Assembly (NCBI GenBank): GCA_015832175.1
Contig: WJXW01000008.1
Span: 806,001 to 870,000, forward strand
Direction of reading: 5' to 3'
Length of the DNA: 64,000 nucleotides
Origin: Paraphaeosphaeria minitans
Lineage: Eukaryota; Ascomycota; Dothideomycetes; Pleosporales; Didymosphaeriaceae
The notes under the pieces were generated by a model. It was given only the letters and a program-made list of their open reading frames with translations. It had not been told where the DNA came from and did not search any database. A program made the position numbers and the translations under genes. Below, piece after piece: positions 1 through 10,874 of the stretch; the stretch's first letter is position 1, and each line of letters opens with the position of its first letter.

Positions 1-751
1 TTTCACGACCGTCGGCAGGGGGATGAGAGGTGTGGATGCAAGAGCGAGCGGAATCCAACTGCAAGGGCAAGGATGGGTCCATGGTGGGGAAGGGCATGGC
101 AGCACGCCAGTGTTCTGAGCTCGCATACGAGTAAGTTTTCCTTCTGCAGCCGTGTTTGGACGTCGGCGGCTGCGCTTGTCGTTTGATCGAGACATTGACC
201 TTCGGATTCTTGGTACATGCTGACCCGTCACGTGCATTCTAACCGGGATTCACCGCATGCGGTGGTGCATAATGATTCGACAGGCAGCTCTAGCAGAGGA
301 GAGACAGCGAACATGTTCATCGCAATCAACATTGGTGGACAAGGGAATCGCCCTGGGGCCGAGGAGAACCACGGCATATCTACCGCATTCTATGCTGAAA
401 AATGCCGTTACAACGGTGACGTCACACGGCAAGCGAGGAGACCCCACGAGTCAACTGGGGTCTTGAGGCTGGGGAAGCGGCTGGACGTCCGGTCTATGTT
501 GCATAGCGAAAGCTCACGACCTTCTCCTCGCATCCCCAACTAGCTTGATCATTGCCATTTCCCACCCTTAATCATTAGGCCTAAGAGTGGGACAGAGATT
601 GTTACTGAAATGAGGTCGGACCATGAAGCGAGGGGCAACCGAAAGGAGAATACAGTCGCACCATGTTGGGTCAAAAGGTTCAAGTAAAAAATGATAATGT
701 TGGAATGGCCTGGAACATAGAATTTACACTCCAATACTGGCAAAAGGTCAA
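1..751. other. Left edge, no gene supported
   Basis: Only short open frames on both strands occur here, none with a recognisable domain, plausible splice pattern or consistent coding bias. The right end is the 3' flank of the ytp1-like gene. An unseen neighbour to the left may have its untranslated region here. Confidence 0.5.
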
Positions 752-2268
752 TCATGGGCGCGGAGTCAAGGGCTGTCGCTCCTTGTCCTCGATGGGCACT
801 GCATCTTCGTCATCTGAAACCAAGCCATCGAGCTCGAACTCTTCCACATCGTGGACTCTGCCATCGACCCGTGCGTAGCCATTGGGGGCTCCACTTGCTC
901 CTGGAGCTTCCGCGTCACTCTTAGTGTCTTGACCCCACGCATGCACGGCGTACAGGTGAATTAACATATTGACAACTGGGCAAAGTTAGCGCGAGTGTGT
1001 CAATGGCGAGAACAAGTTTCGACTTACAGAGGAAAAGAAGAAATGCAAGACTGTAGAGAATGAAGACGTAAGATACGTGCGTGGTGTGAGTGTCAGCAAG
1101 GATCTGCATCTGTTCCTCGGTGGCGCCCATGAAAAGAAATCCAGAAGCGAACAGGAGGAAAGGAGTAAGGTATTGGAAGCTGTTCGGATCCGTACCGTCC
1201 TCGGAAAGCGTGTTACGATCCTTGAGCACAAAGGATATTTCAATGATTCTCGTCAACCCGGCCGCCATTAGTGTGTAACCAAAGATGGTGTGGACCATGG
1301 TGGAGATGGGCAGATGCTGGGCGTGTGCAGACATACCCCAGCCAGTCAGCAGGATGACGATGCCGGGAATGAGGTTCCTCTTTGGCCCCCCGTTCCTGTT
1401 ACGGCTGAGCCAGATTCCAACCAAGCCTGCGCACCACCAGATAATACCCATGGTGGTGTGCTGCAGGTCGTTTCCGACCCACGCAGACCCCCAGCGGTGC
1501 TCGGTAAAGGTGTTGACGCATCCCCATGCCGCAATGACAAGCGAATCAAAGAACTCCTGGCTGCGTCCACTCCTCCGGAGCCAGACCTGTCCAACCAAAA
1601 GCAGGATGGTTAGGAGGATGCCGTATGCGATGAATGCGCTGCCCATGATGAAGTGTGCCATACACTGGCCCATATGGTCAGCACGACAGAAGCCCATCGA
1701 GGCTATGCCACCCAACACGAACTGGACCCAGCTCACGATGGGCATGAGCTTTCCCACCCATCCATGTGCCTTGACGACCACCTTCCTGATCTTCCCGTGG
1801 ATTCCTCTTTCAAGATGCAACTTCAGGTATATTCCCATGACAATCTGGGAGAGAAGCGTAAACATGAGCGTTGGTGCGAACTTGGCGTGGGCATTGGGCG
1901 CAAACTGCCGGCCTTTGTGTTTATGACCCAGGAAGTAACCGATGAGGGCGAGGATAGAGCCAGTCGTCTGGACGGGAACGTGCCATCTCGAGCGTATTAT
2001 TCCCAACACCATGCCAGTGGGGAACAGTATTCCCCATGCCACGGCCTGTACGAGGATGTGAGTCCATAGCATGCTGTCCTGCGCTCAGTCAGTCTTCGTG
2101 CCGCCAGAATACCGTATGCCAGGAGCTCACAATAGGGTCATCAGAAATTGCGCTGCCGTCCGCAATGTTGTCCATGTGGTGTTCGTGTGCGGTTACGGAT
2201 GTGGCACTCAATAGCACGAAGGCCCCGAAAGCGAGGCCGCGAGTCAATAGACGCGCTGACGTATCCAT
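752..2268 (-). CDS. Ytp1-like multi-pass membrane protein
   Basis: Three exons: 2131-2268, 1028-2078 and 752-975, joined by two 52-nt GT-AG introns (2079-2130, 976-1027), giving 470 residues. The N-terminus carries a signal-peptide-like segment (LAFGAFVLLSATSVTA) followed by a His-rich EHHMDN stretch. The long middle exon holds many hydrophobic helices with features typical of the Ytp1/DUF2427 family, such as YFLGHKHKG, GFCRADHMGQCMAHFIMGSAF and EHRWG. The C-terminal tail (about residues 405-470) is acidic and hydrophilic, ending in RQPLTPRP. Yeast Ytp1 is a membrane protein of unknown biochemical role, so no reaction is assigned. Family and exon structure are well supported; the start fits the signal peptide. 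Confidence 0.85.
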
Positions 2269-2585
2269 GGTTTACGTCCACTGGGTTTCTTTCTGCGTCG
2301 GAACACGTGGAAGTGGTGAGAGACAGGCGACACTCCAACGGCGAGCGTTTCACTCCAGGGCGGCACTCGGGGACAAGACGGCGAAGGCCATTCCATTGAA
2401 GGATGCCACCAAGGGCGTGGCCATTCATGCGTCGCTATTGCTGCTTACGTCAAGCAGCTTAGCTTCCTTCCGCTTCCGCGCCAAGCCTAACCACGATCCC
2501 GGCCATTCATCGCGGCAGCACCCCTCCTTGCTCCATCGCACCGCCTCCGCGAAGGATTTCGGCGGCACACGCCAGCATCTGCGAC
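2269..2585. promoter_or_regulatory. Divergent promoter region between ytp1-like and Swi5 genes
   Basis: The two start codons are 317 bp apart on opposite strands, so both upstream regions must lie here. No clear TATA box or named operator was seen. Confidence 0.4.
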
Positions 2586-4400
2586 ATGGCTATCGCCGAA
2601 ATTCCCGACTCCGAAGACGACCCCTTCACCTCTTCACCTGAGGCGTTTCCAGATGGTGCCGTTGGCCAGCTAGATGGCACCGCCGAAGAACGACCGCAGG
2701 ACGCTTCATCTCGAGGAGGTGACTTTCCTACTCTGCTCGGAAACCCCGATGTAATCAAGCCTGCAGAGCATACGCCAAAAACGTGCAACGACAAGCAGCA
2801 AGCCTCGTTAGACGACGCTCAATTACTTAATGCCGTTGCACCAGCTAACCCAGAGTCTGACATGCTCCATCAGTGTGCGAACGAGCTCCAAATCTCCCAT
2901 CGAAATGTTTCTTCACTCACTGACATTCGCGACTCTTCTAACCAGCATTCAATCGCACCCACCAACTCATCATCTGTGCAAACCTTGAGCAAGCCGGAAA
3001 ATGCAACAGAAACAGCATCCAGCGGCAGTGTGAAGGAGCAGATCATCCCAGCGGATGAGAGCGTTTTGAAACCCACGGTTGAAACACCATATGCAGCATC
3101 ATCTCCAAGTTGTGCCAATAATGACTCCACCGCCACGGCGTTGAACCATGATGGTCAGCTCGTCCTGCCTCCTGTGGAAGATGCCGTCCACCCTGCGTAC
3201 TATGGAATCGCATCAACAGTCTCGACAGTAGAAGGTGGTTCACCAGATACACAGCCAACTAGACAGACATCGACAGACCTCCTGCCTGCAGAGGGGGACC
3301 CGTTATCGCAGTATGGTCTTCCTATGAAATCGCACTTGGGCTCGTACGCTGGAGGAAGCGGTGCACATAACAGTAGCGTTAACTCCAACGATACCGAAGG
3401 CGGCGGCTGTTCCTGTTCGCCCAGCCTTTCGCCAGCAGATTCGTCGACTTCGTCGAACGACCATGCTCCCAGAAGATCGACGACGACGGGCGGAGAAACG
3501 CTTACTAAACCGGATATACAGTATGGAGAACGGGAGGACACCGGATCATCAAAAGTGCACAGCTCGAAAAATGAAGACAGCATCCAACTATCGATATCAA
3601 ATGCCGATAATTCGAACATGTCGCTGCGCAACATTACTATGGAGCATATCCGTCATGATTCGTCCGCAAAGTCTGCACAGCCGTCCACAGCACCCAAGCA
3701 GCAGTGCCGGGTTGAAGGCGTGGGAGGACATGATATGGCACACCCGGGGCTCGTAGTCAGCGCAGACCTTGCACCAAACCTGTTTTCGACGAGAAAACCA
3801 GCTGAAGTGCACATCAGTGAAGTCGCAAGCAACGAAGAACCCAACACACCACATCTGGTAGCATCAAACACCACTCTGCAGAGGCAGAACGAAGCTCGGG
3901 AGGCTGCCGCAATCAAATCGAGATTTCAGAATAGAGGAGAGCATGTCGGATCAAGTAGAGAAATCGTGCCCTCGCCGGTAGTAGAGGTGGCTGCCACTGA
4001 ACCCACATTGAATGCCTTCACGCAGAGTTCTTCGTCAGCAGTTTCCATCGCCGAAGACTCACAATCAACTCTAGCCAGGAGTCCACAAGAAGTGACCATG
4101 GCAGAAATGAAGGCAAAAAGAGCTGCTCTTATCGCATCCCTTGCTCATTTGCCTGCTATTCAAGACATATTGGCAGATACCAGGAGTTCGGGTGTGAGCT
4201 CCTCGATGCCCGATGCAGAACCAACGGAGAGCGAGATTATGGCAGCAGCGCATCAGATCAACAAAAAACACATCAGGCTTTTGCATGAGTATAATGAACT
4301 CAAGGACGTCGGCCAAGGCCTCATGGGTCTCATTGCAGACCAGCGCGGCGTGAGGATCGTGGAAGTACAGGGCGACTTTGGCATTGATGCCAAAGACTGA
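2586..4400 (+). CDS. Swi5/Sae3-domain recombination protein with long disordered N-terminus
   Basis: Single exon, 604 residues. Residues about 500-604 match the Swi5 family: a helix beginning EMKAKRAALIASL, then HIRLLHEYNELKD, GLMGLIADQRGV and a terminal EVQGDFGI block. Swi5 with Sfr1/Mei5 loads and stabilises Rad51/Dmc1 on DNA during homologous recombination, so a nuclear role is inferred. The first 500 residues are Ser/Thr/Asp-rich, low in hydrophobic residues and without a recognisable fold; they start with EIPDSEDD, an acidic patch resembling a SUMO-interaction or phosphorylation motif. Fission yeast Swi5 is under 100 residues, so this is far longer than the founding member. No intron separates the two parts, so the extension is genuinely in frame. 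Confidence 0.8.
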   Translation: MAIAEIPDSEDDPFTSSPEAFPDGAVGQLDGTAEERPQDASSRGGDFPTLLGNPDVIKPAEHTPKTCNDKQQASLDDAQLLNAVAPANPESDMLHQCANELQISHRNVSSLTDIRDSSNQHSIAPTNSSSVQTLSKPENATETASSGSVKEQIIPADESVLKPTVETPYAASSPSCANNDSTATALNHDGQLVLPPVEDAVHPAYYGIASTVSTVEGGSPDTQPTRQTSTDLLPAEGDPLSQYGLPMKSHLGSYAGGSGAHNSSVNSNDTEGGGCSCSPSLSPADSSTSSNDHAPRRSTTTGGETLTKPDIQYGEREDTGSSKVHSSKNEDSIQLSISNADNSNMSLRNITMEHIRHDSSAKSAQPSTAPKQQCRVEGVGGHDMAHPGLVVSADLAPNLFSTRKPAEVHISEVASNEEPNTPHLVASNTTLQRQNEAREAAAIKSRFQNRGEHVGSSREIVPSPVVEVAATEPTLNAFTQSSSSAVSIAEDSQSTLARSPQEVTMAEMKAKRAALIASLAHLPAIQDILADTRSSGVSSSMPDAEPTESEIMAAAHQINKKHIRLLHEYNELKDVGQGLMGLIADQRGVRIVEVQGDFGIDAKD

Positions 4401-4856
4401 TGATTGCGTTCCGTGATGAGAATGGATTTCCAATGGCGTTACGGTGTTTCCACTCTTTCGACATATGATACCCAGGTTTTTAGCATTGTTTTCATAGCCG
4501 TTTAATGTAAAAATGCAGCTTCAACAGGGACTTCACCAAAATCGTTCATTTCTTAGTACACTTCCCGCGTTGGATGCTGTCTGCACTCGAACTGGCGCCT
4601 CTCTCCCTCCCCTGTCGTGCTTTATCAGTCCCAATTCGGTCTTTTCGCATTCACCTTCACACCACCTTCTCCTATCTTGCGTTTCCAGTTCCAGTCCAGC
4701 GCTTTCACTTTCACTCTCACCTTGCCCCGCCGCATCCAATTTTCTGGTTCTCCAACTTTCTCTCGTCTCCTTCTCACTTTTGCACCTACTACCAATCCAA
4801 ACACGCAACAGCTGGTAACCCAGACACGCAACAACCGATCACTCAAACACGCAACA
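4401..4856. promoter_or_regulatory. Pyrimidine-rich upstream region
   Basis: Contains a long C/T-rich tract (about 4590-4800) ending in a CACGCAACA-type repeat directly before the next start codon. CT-rich tracts like this are common in promoters and 5' leaders of filamentous ascomycetes. No gene is seen. Confidence 0.35.
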
Positions 4857-5270
4857 ATGGTGAAGTGGGACGCCGACAAAGACCGCCAGATCCTCCTCGG
4901 ATGGCTTTCATTCGTGGACGCCAAAGTCGAGAAAGGCCTAACAGATCATCTGGCCGCCATTATCGGTGAGGGTACGACTTCAAGCAGCTTCCGACCTTGC
5001 GTCTCTTTAGTATTTACTCATGTCTCGTTTCTAGGATGTACACCAAAGGCGGTCCACCGTCGCATCGAGAAGATCCAAACTGGTGTGAAGCCCAAGGAGC
5101 AGCCCACCCCCGACACCTCCCAAACCGCCAAGACTTGCAAGGGCACCGACGTTGAGATCGAAAATGAGGGCGAGGCGTATCCCAAGACGAAGGGTCGAAA
5201 GCGAGGTCACACCGGGAAGGGACCCGAGAGCGTGAACAAGAAGGTGAAGGAAGAGGATGCTGAAATCTGA
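4857..5270 (+). CDS. Small basic nuclear-type protein, function unknown
   Basis: Two exons (4857-4965, 5035-5270) around a 69-nt GTGAGG...CTAG intron give 114 residues. The first part starts MVKWDADKDRQILLGWL and reads across the splice into IIGCTPKAVHRRIEKI. This pattern, a tryptophan-led helix, an aliphatic helix and then T-P-x-A-V-x-x-R-I, is seen in many small Pezizomycotina proteins with a Myb/SANT-like helical fold; that link is inference. The C-terminal half is rich in Lys and Glu (KTKGRKRGHTGKGPES) and carries a likely nuclear localisation signal. The ATG at 4857 was chosen because the start fits the conserved-looking N-terminus. It converges on the P450 gene, whose end is 140 bp away. 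Confidence 0.7.
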   Translation: MVKWDADKDRQILLGWLSFVDAKVEKGLTDHLAAIIGEGTTSSSFRPCVSLVFTHVSFLGCTPKAVHRRIEKIQTGVKPKEQPTPDTSQTAKTCKGTDVEIENEGEAYPKTKGRKRGHTGKGPESVNKKVKEEDAEI

Positions 5271-5410
5271 GAGACATTGGCGTGTGGCCTGAATTTGGAA
5301 TGCTATCTGGTATCCAGGACGCCTTTGCGCTCCCAAGTCATTTCACGGGAAATGAATTTCACTCAGACATATGCGCATGCTCAATAGTTTCTCCAAGACC
5401 GAATCCAAGC

Positions 5411-7270
5411 TTAATCTATCTCCGTCCTCAACGAATCCCGTGCACTCTCCCTCGCCGCCTCCACCCTTATAATCCCGGTTTTCTCCTGATCCCTAACCTC
5501 AAACACTGCCGGGAATGCCAGCGGCTTCGGGTTTGTGGTGGGCTCGTAATTGATATCCAATGGGACCTCCATCTTCGTCTCTGGATCTACTGCCTTCCTG
5601 ATGTTGAACGCCCACGCCAGCCGCGCCACCATGACCGTCAGCGTACGCTCGGTGAAGTTTGCAGCGGGGCACGCGCGCCGGCCGTACCCGAAAGAGGTGA
5701 AGCCTTGCAGGCTGGGGTACGACATTAGCGGTTCTTTGTAGGTTGGGTAAGAAGGGTCGAGCCAGCGAGCAGGATTGTAAACGGGGCCGTCGGGATAAAG
5801 TTCGCGGTCGGAGAGGATGGCGCTGGGATGGGAAGGTTAGTCAGGTGGCCGTGTAGGCAGGCGGGGCTCGACGTAGGTACCTGTAATTTGCGTGCAGGAT
5901 TGTCCCCTTGGGGATGAAGTATCCCTTATAGAAGTCGTCTTTGTCCAGCTTGTGTGGGACGCCGATCTCAGCTACGATGGATCGGTAGCGGATGCCTTCC
6001 TTGATGACTGCCCTGACAGTCGGCAAATTCGGCAGGTCCTTAAGATTCGGCAAACGGTCCTTGCCCACTACGCGGTCTACTTCTTCTTGGACCTTGCGCT
6101 GCCAGTCGGGATGCTCCATCATGTTGATTACGTACTGCATCATCGCGTTGTATGGTGAACGTGTTCCAGCTCCAACGAGAGACTGGAACACCCAAGCACC
6201 GTGCTCCTCGGTGAGATCGAACTCGTGTATGTGTTCTAAGAACCATTTCTGTAGAGACTCGGGTGCGGAACCGTCCTTTATTCTGGCTTTCAAGTCGCTT
6301 TGTACCAAGTAAATGCTGCCTTCCAAGCGCGCGAGATACTTCCTCAAGGTCTTATTCGAAGGTACTAGCCCTAATTCGAGAGTTTCAAAGTCAGTGTGAG
6401 TAAAAACAGGGGGGATGGAGACCTCGTATATGTGTATTAGTCTCCGCTAAGTTAGAAGGGGGTTACCTACAGTCAGGAGCGTGGAGCAGCAGTGGCCAAA
6501 TGTTGCAAGCGAAGAGGTCAGGTCGGAACGCTTTGTGAATTTCGTCCATCCCAATGATCGATTCTTGCACAACGTAGTCGTTGAGATCGTGGACTCTGCG
6601 GCCGAGGCCAACCCGGAAGACGATGCCGAACGCATAGCGTTCCAAATGATCCGAGAATTTCTCCGGGCTTGTGAGAAGATCGTCGAGTGTGTAGAGGGTT
6701 TCAAGCTCGATGGAAGGCTCGTATCGTACGGTGGCGGGTGCGGAGAGCACAGTGTGCAGGAGTTTGCGATGTTGACGCCAGGTATCTGGTCATTTTACTT
6801 AGCCAAGACATATTGACTGCATTCTGAATAACCTGCCGGATTTATCCATGAGTGCCGTAACTCTATCTTTCGCTATGCCATCCGTAATAGCCGTTGGTGC
6901 GCCACGGTCTGAGTAGGTGTTGCCTCGTTGCACAAACAAATCGTTCGCAGCTTTCTCAGTATTGAGCACGACTTGATTGACGCCGAGTATCTTGAAAGAG
7001 ACGATATCACCGTATTCCCGATACCATTATTTGAAAACTGGGATTAGTTGACCGTCCTTGGGCATGTCCAAGACATTGCCCACAATGGGTAGGCCTTTGA
7101 AGGTCAGTGAAAGTGCCATCTTAGCAATAAAAGAACCCTACATGCGTACCTTTGGGTCCGGGGACTTCCTTAGCTCCATGCCGGCGAATCCTGTAGGCAA
7201 ACGTGCTGTAAATGTACCACAGAGCAAGTCCTGCGAAGGGAAGGAAAACAAACGTGGCAAGTCTATCCAT
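5411..7270 (-). pseudogene. Cytochrome P450, apparently disrupted by a stop and a frameshift
   Basis: Five exon-like blocks: 7150-7270 (membrane anchor, RRHGAKEVPGPK), 6833-7094, 6471-6785, 5881-6370 and 5411-5822. Visible hallmarks are a helix-I-like SLVGAGTRSP, the ExxR motif as KEGIRYR, the aromatic block YNPARWLDP and the heme-Cys loop FGYGRRACPA. Two lesions stand out. An in-frame TAA at 7027-7029 lies within PVFK-stop-WYREYGDIV, where related P450s read through. The 6786-6832 intron cannot join its exons in frame using canonical GT-AG sites; one extra base precedes WRQHRKLLH. The other introns (55, 100 and 58 nt) are normal. The enzyme would be an ER-bound monooxygenase of unknown substrate. 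A sequencing error is possible, but two independent lesions favour recent inactivation. Confidence 0.7.
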
Positions 7271-9205
7271 CTTTCCGTGAAGGGAGCCCTCTCGATTAGA
7301 TTGTTGTTAAAATATTTGAATGCCTTGGTACTCTGATCACAGAAATCCACCTATGATCTTGCAGACTCAAACAGCAATCAGAGGTAAACGCTTTCTTGAA
7401 TTACAGTTGCGAAGTACAGCATACATTATATACTTCCTCGGAAGGCGTACATTTTGATACTACAATCCAAGAGTAAGCTTGTAAGTGTCCGCAAATGTCT
7501 CCGATAGGTCATGTTCTATGTAGCGCTTTAGATACCGTAGAGTTTTTCTAATGCCGTTTGACCAGGGGCCGCATGAAGCTAACCACCTGGGGTATCGCTC
7601 TACCCACCTTTCGAACGTCAAACATCTCGACTTTTCTTTCAAGGCCCATAACGCCACAACCACACTATAGATTTCACTCTTTTCTTAACGAGGTGATTGC
7701 GCTTACTGCATTCTATACAGATATTTAATTTCGTGCAAATCGGTCGTGTGTTAGTAGTTGTGTAGCTAGAAACAGAAAGCTTCAAATGTTAACCCTTCAT
7801 CAGGGCTCCCCTCTGCGTCGCGAGCCTTACAGACAACTGAAACCGTCACCATCGCGATCACTAGACGATAGAGCTCCTAGATAGCTCAACACCAAAAGTC
7901 GGTACGATAGAGCTCCCAGATAGCTCAACACCAAAGGTCGGTACGATATAGGTAGTATCACCAGCAGCACAAAGGCTTCACAGCAGTTAAACAAGACGAT
8001 GGCAAGAAGATTAAATTTGTGAGCAGGACGCTTAGAAAGGCTACCCAGCTTTCATTTGATACTTGGCAGCTGACGAAGCGCATTTGCCACCTGCAACTAA
8101 ACCTTAGCTCAACTGGCGTTAGGAAAACTCTACGGTATTTTTGAAATGTCCAGCTCTAGTACAGCTAGGCAAATCTGACCACAAGCGCTTACCTATGTAC
8201 CGTACTGAATCTCGGGTGAACAAATGCCCGCCCCACCTGTGCCGCGATCACGCCCTGCGGCTTCATTGAGATTGATGTTAGGTTTGGATGTTTCGCTAAA
8301 TACGTAGAAGTAACGTCTTTCATGCTGAAATAGTCGACAGCTGGTTTGACAGTAACATGAAAATAAAGCTTGCCGTCGTTGACAGGATCGAGATAGCCCT
8401 GGAATTCAAAATGGAGTACTGCAAGAAAAACGTGATGTATGCGCATCTTCACATATCGTAGCGACACACTTTCGTTGCTGTCAAATGGTGATAGCTTGAG
8501 AAACTTCCTGAAATCACACGATCGATGCGCTGGTCGTGTGACAGGATTTTGAGAAATATTTAAACGATTCGGGGCGTTCAAATAAAAGAAACAACCTCAT
8601 GATTGGCGTACCTGCACTCCGCCGCTTCTCATTAAACCTCGCACTCCATTGTCTGAACTTTCGCTACACCATAGGTACCGGAATAGTAGATATAACAAGC
8701 CCCGCAACTCTTCAAAAATCAACATGTCCTCCCACGAATCAAATTCTCGTCATGCTACGAGCAGCAACTCAGAATCCACACCGTACTTCTTTTCTCATAG
8801 CACCGGGTGGCCAGGCTCTTCGAAAGAAGACTGGTGCTGCTGGGATAACTACACAAACCCCAAACATAGCATGAAGCGCCAACTAACACCTGCAAGGACC
8901 GTAGAAGCAAAGGCTCAGTGTGCAAATAATAACAGCAGTGAGATGCAGTCCTTGGATCATAGAGTCGCGACTAATTTCGCGAGTCAGAGCGAGTAGGCGT
9001 TAAGGCGAATGAGACGATTGACCGTGTGAGAAAGAACGAGTTTGAGCCGAACGTCCAAGGATTAGAGGACATTACAGATTGGTCGGAAAGTGGAACAGAG
9101 TTGATCACGGTACTCGTCCGTTGGGCTGTCCAAGGTATCATCACGGCATTATAGTGTAGACCTGGAATTCTTTTTTCAACTGTGGCACTTTAGTATGGTA
9201 ATAGT
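7271..9205. other. Poorly coding stretch
   Basis: No convincing gene. It holds a 39-bp tandem duplication (7866-7943) and the minus-strand frame ending at 8189, whose last 75 codons look mildly protein-like (LDPVNDGKLYFHVTVKP) behind an acceptor-like TTTCTTGCAG. That frame could be a terminal exon of the uncertain gene at 9206-10250. Short frames elsewhere have no recognisable content. Confidence 0.4.
7866..7943. repeat. 39-bp tandem duplication, two copies
   Basis: Two adjacent 39-bp units beginning CGATAGAGCTCC run from 7866-7904 and 7905-7943 and differ at two positions. A third partial start (CGATATA) follows. No coding or regulatory role is visible. Confidence 0.85.
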
Positions 9206-10250
9206 TTAACATTCAGAGTACAATCGACCTACCTTGGGGTAACACAGCGTACTGGGACCTGTATCATGGCGCTGTATGCACCAGCCAGACAGAACACGAA
9301 CTTTAGGAAGGGTCACTGAAGAGGACGAGCCCAATCGCTGCGAGGAAGGCGGTGATAAAAACGCTCCTGAACGGTCTTGTATCGCGTCGGCAGTCCGAGT
9401 GGTATTGGGTGTGTCGGAAGAATCGATCTTCGATTTCTTTGCATCGCTCTGTGGTGCCATGGCTGTTTCTTCTGTCTTCGCATGGATAGGTCTTAGATCT
9501 GACCCAGTAGCTGCGTATGCTGTGTAGGATGCGTTCTTTTCAGCCCTGCAAGCATGCTGCTGAAGCTTCTCTTTAAGAAAACCGTTTCTCGCTTGCGACT
9601 TTTTTTATTTGGTCTTCCAATATCATTAGTTGACCCGAAAACTCATGGTGAATAATTTCTTGATGTTTCTCTACTTTCTGTCCCGAAAGGAACATGCGGC
9701 GCTCGCCTCGCAAGGGAATTATGTGTCCTTGAACTGGCTTGTGGTGGTCCTCTGGGACAGGAAGGTAGCCATTCACAGGGGAATAAGCCCTCTTCGAATC
9801 AGCTGAAAGTTGAGTGTCTTGCTCCATGTCAACGGTCCTGCAAGAAGTATGCTTGTCGCTTTGCGGGCAGTACAACTGTGTTTCGAATTTCTGTCTTCGC
9901 TTCAAGAAGGAAGTAGAAAGGGTAAATGAGCATCGTGGGCTGTGATTTTAGCTTTAGGGTTTAGTTCTGCTTATTGAGACTGCATATGGAGGACCGGTAC
10001 CATGGCCAATGTTGAGATTCTGAACCAAAGATACATCGTCTGCAGCCAACGACAATAGGGCAATAGTAAGGGCACTGCTCACCTGGGATAACACAGAGTA
10101 GGCAAATATTTGCGATCTATCACTGTTTGCTACCTGACCTCCATCTGGTGGGCGTGAAGGGATTTCGTGAGTGCCTCGGACATGGATTGTAGTGACATGT
10201 TCATCGCTCCCGGGATTGGTTTGATTGAGAAGTTCGTCAAGGGTCGCCAT
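9206..10250 (-). CDS. Uncertain multi-exon hypothetical gene
   Basis: Several minus-strand blocks may belong to one gene. A first block starts at an ATG near 10250 (MATLDELLNQTNPGSDEH) and ends at a GTGAGC donor after AYSVLSQ. A second follows a TTGCAG acceptor and reads VDMEQDTQLSADSKRAYS to EDQIKKVASEKRFS (ends 9573). A third contains MAPQSDAKKSKIDSSDT and ends at a GTAGGT donor near 9231. I cannot fix all junctions, and the product has no domain I recognise. It could equally be non-coding. Coordinates mark the span of the pieces, not a verified transcript. Confidence 0.25.
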
Positions 10251-10649
10251 TACCAGCGGAAAAGACAATTTTTTCGAGGAATAGAACTCCAGGCACCCGA
10301 GCGACTAATAGCTGCAGTCACAGTAAGTGTTGTATCGCAGCTGCCCATCAGCGAACAAAACGAATGACATCACTCGTCAGGCTGTCGCTCTTTCATGACG
10401 TTTTTTGCCATGGGCTATGTGATGGGTTTCGGGAAAATGGGCAGCTGGGTGCGTGGACAAAAAGGCAGTTGGTAGGATTTGATCTGGAATTTGATTTCAT
10501 TGCGTGTTGGCCTGCCATGTCCCGATCGCACCTTTCTCCCTCCCCGAGCTGATCCGGATGCCCTTTTCTTAGGTATATACATCAGCGGCTACATCGTCCA
10601 GCAATCGGGGTCGCGCTTTCCTTCTCCCTTCCTTGCTTCTTCGTCGGGC
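10251..10649. other. Gene-poor spacer
   Basis: No gene recognised. The right end is the 3' flank of the NDUFB2 gene. Confidence 0.4.
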
Positions 10650-10874
10650 TCAATGGTCCCACGGGTGCTTCCAGCCGAGCAGCGCCGGGCCGTCCTTCTT
10701 CGCGCGGTACATCAACTGGCTTGGTTAGCAGGTCTAACAGCTTGCGGAGGCAGCGCTACACACGAAGAACCACATGGAGGCGCCGAGGGCGGTGGACATG
10801 AAGCGGTAGAGCGGGCGGACCGGGTGCACGTGGATAGGGTGGTTGCCCATGGGCGGGTACTTTGGGGGGCCCAT
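10650..10874 (-). CDS. Mitochondrial complex I subunit NDUFB2 (plant/fungal type)
   Basis: Two exons (10764-10874, 10650-10715) separated by a 48-nt intron encode a 58-residue protein. It begins MGPPKYPPMGNHPIHVHP, has one membrane helix (LGASMWFFLMYRAK) crossing the splice, and ends DGPALLGWKHPWDH. The RAKxDGPxxxGWxHPWD ending is the signature of the plant and fungal NDUFB2 family, an accessory subunit of the membrane arm of NADH:ubiquinone oxidoreductase. The gene is too short for routine gene finders. A second GTAAAC...TGCAG intron probably lies in the 5' leader just upstream. It is transcribed away from the BUR1-like kinase. Confidence 0.85.

Noticed and set aside
1285..1926. 213-codon plus-strand frame
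   Set aside because: It lies exactly antisense to the ytp1-like coding exon, whose homology is clear; rich in His, Pro and Met as expected of a shadow frame.
7442..8170. Possible degenerate transposon between the P450 and the 9-kb region
   Set aside because: A short stretch (CTCTACGGTA) recurs in inverted form at about 7535 and 8130, but I found no terminal repeats or transposase fragment to support a mobile element.
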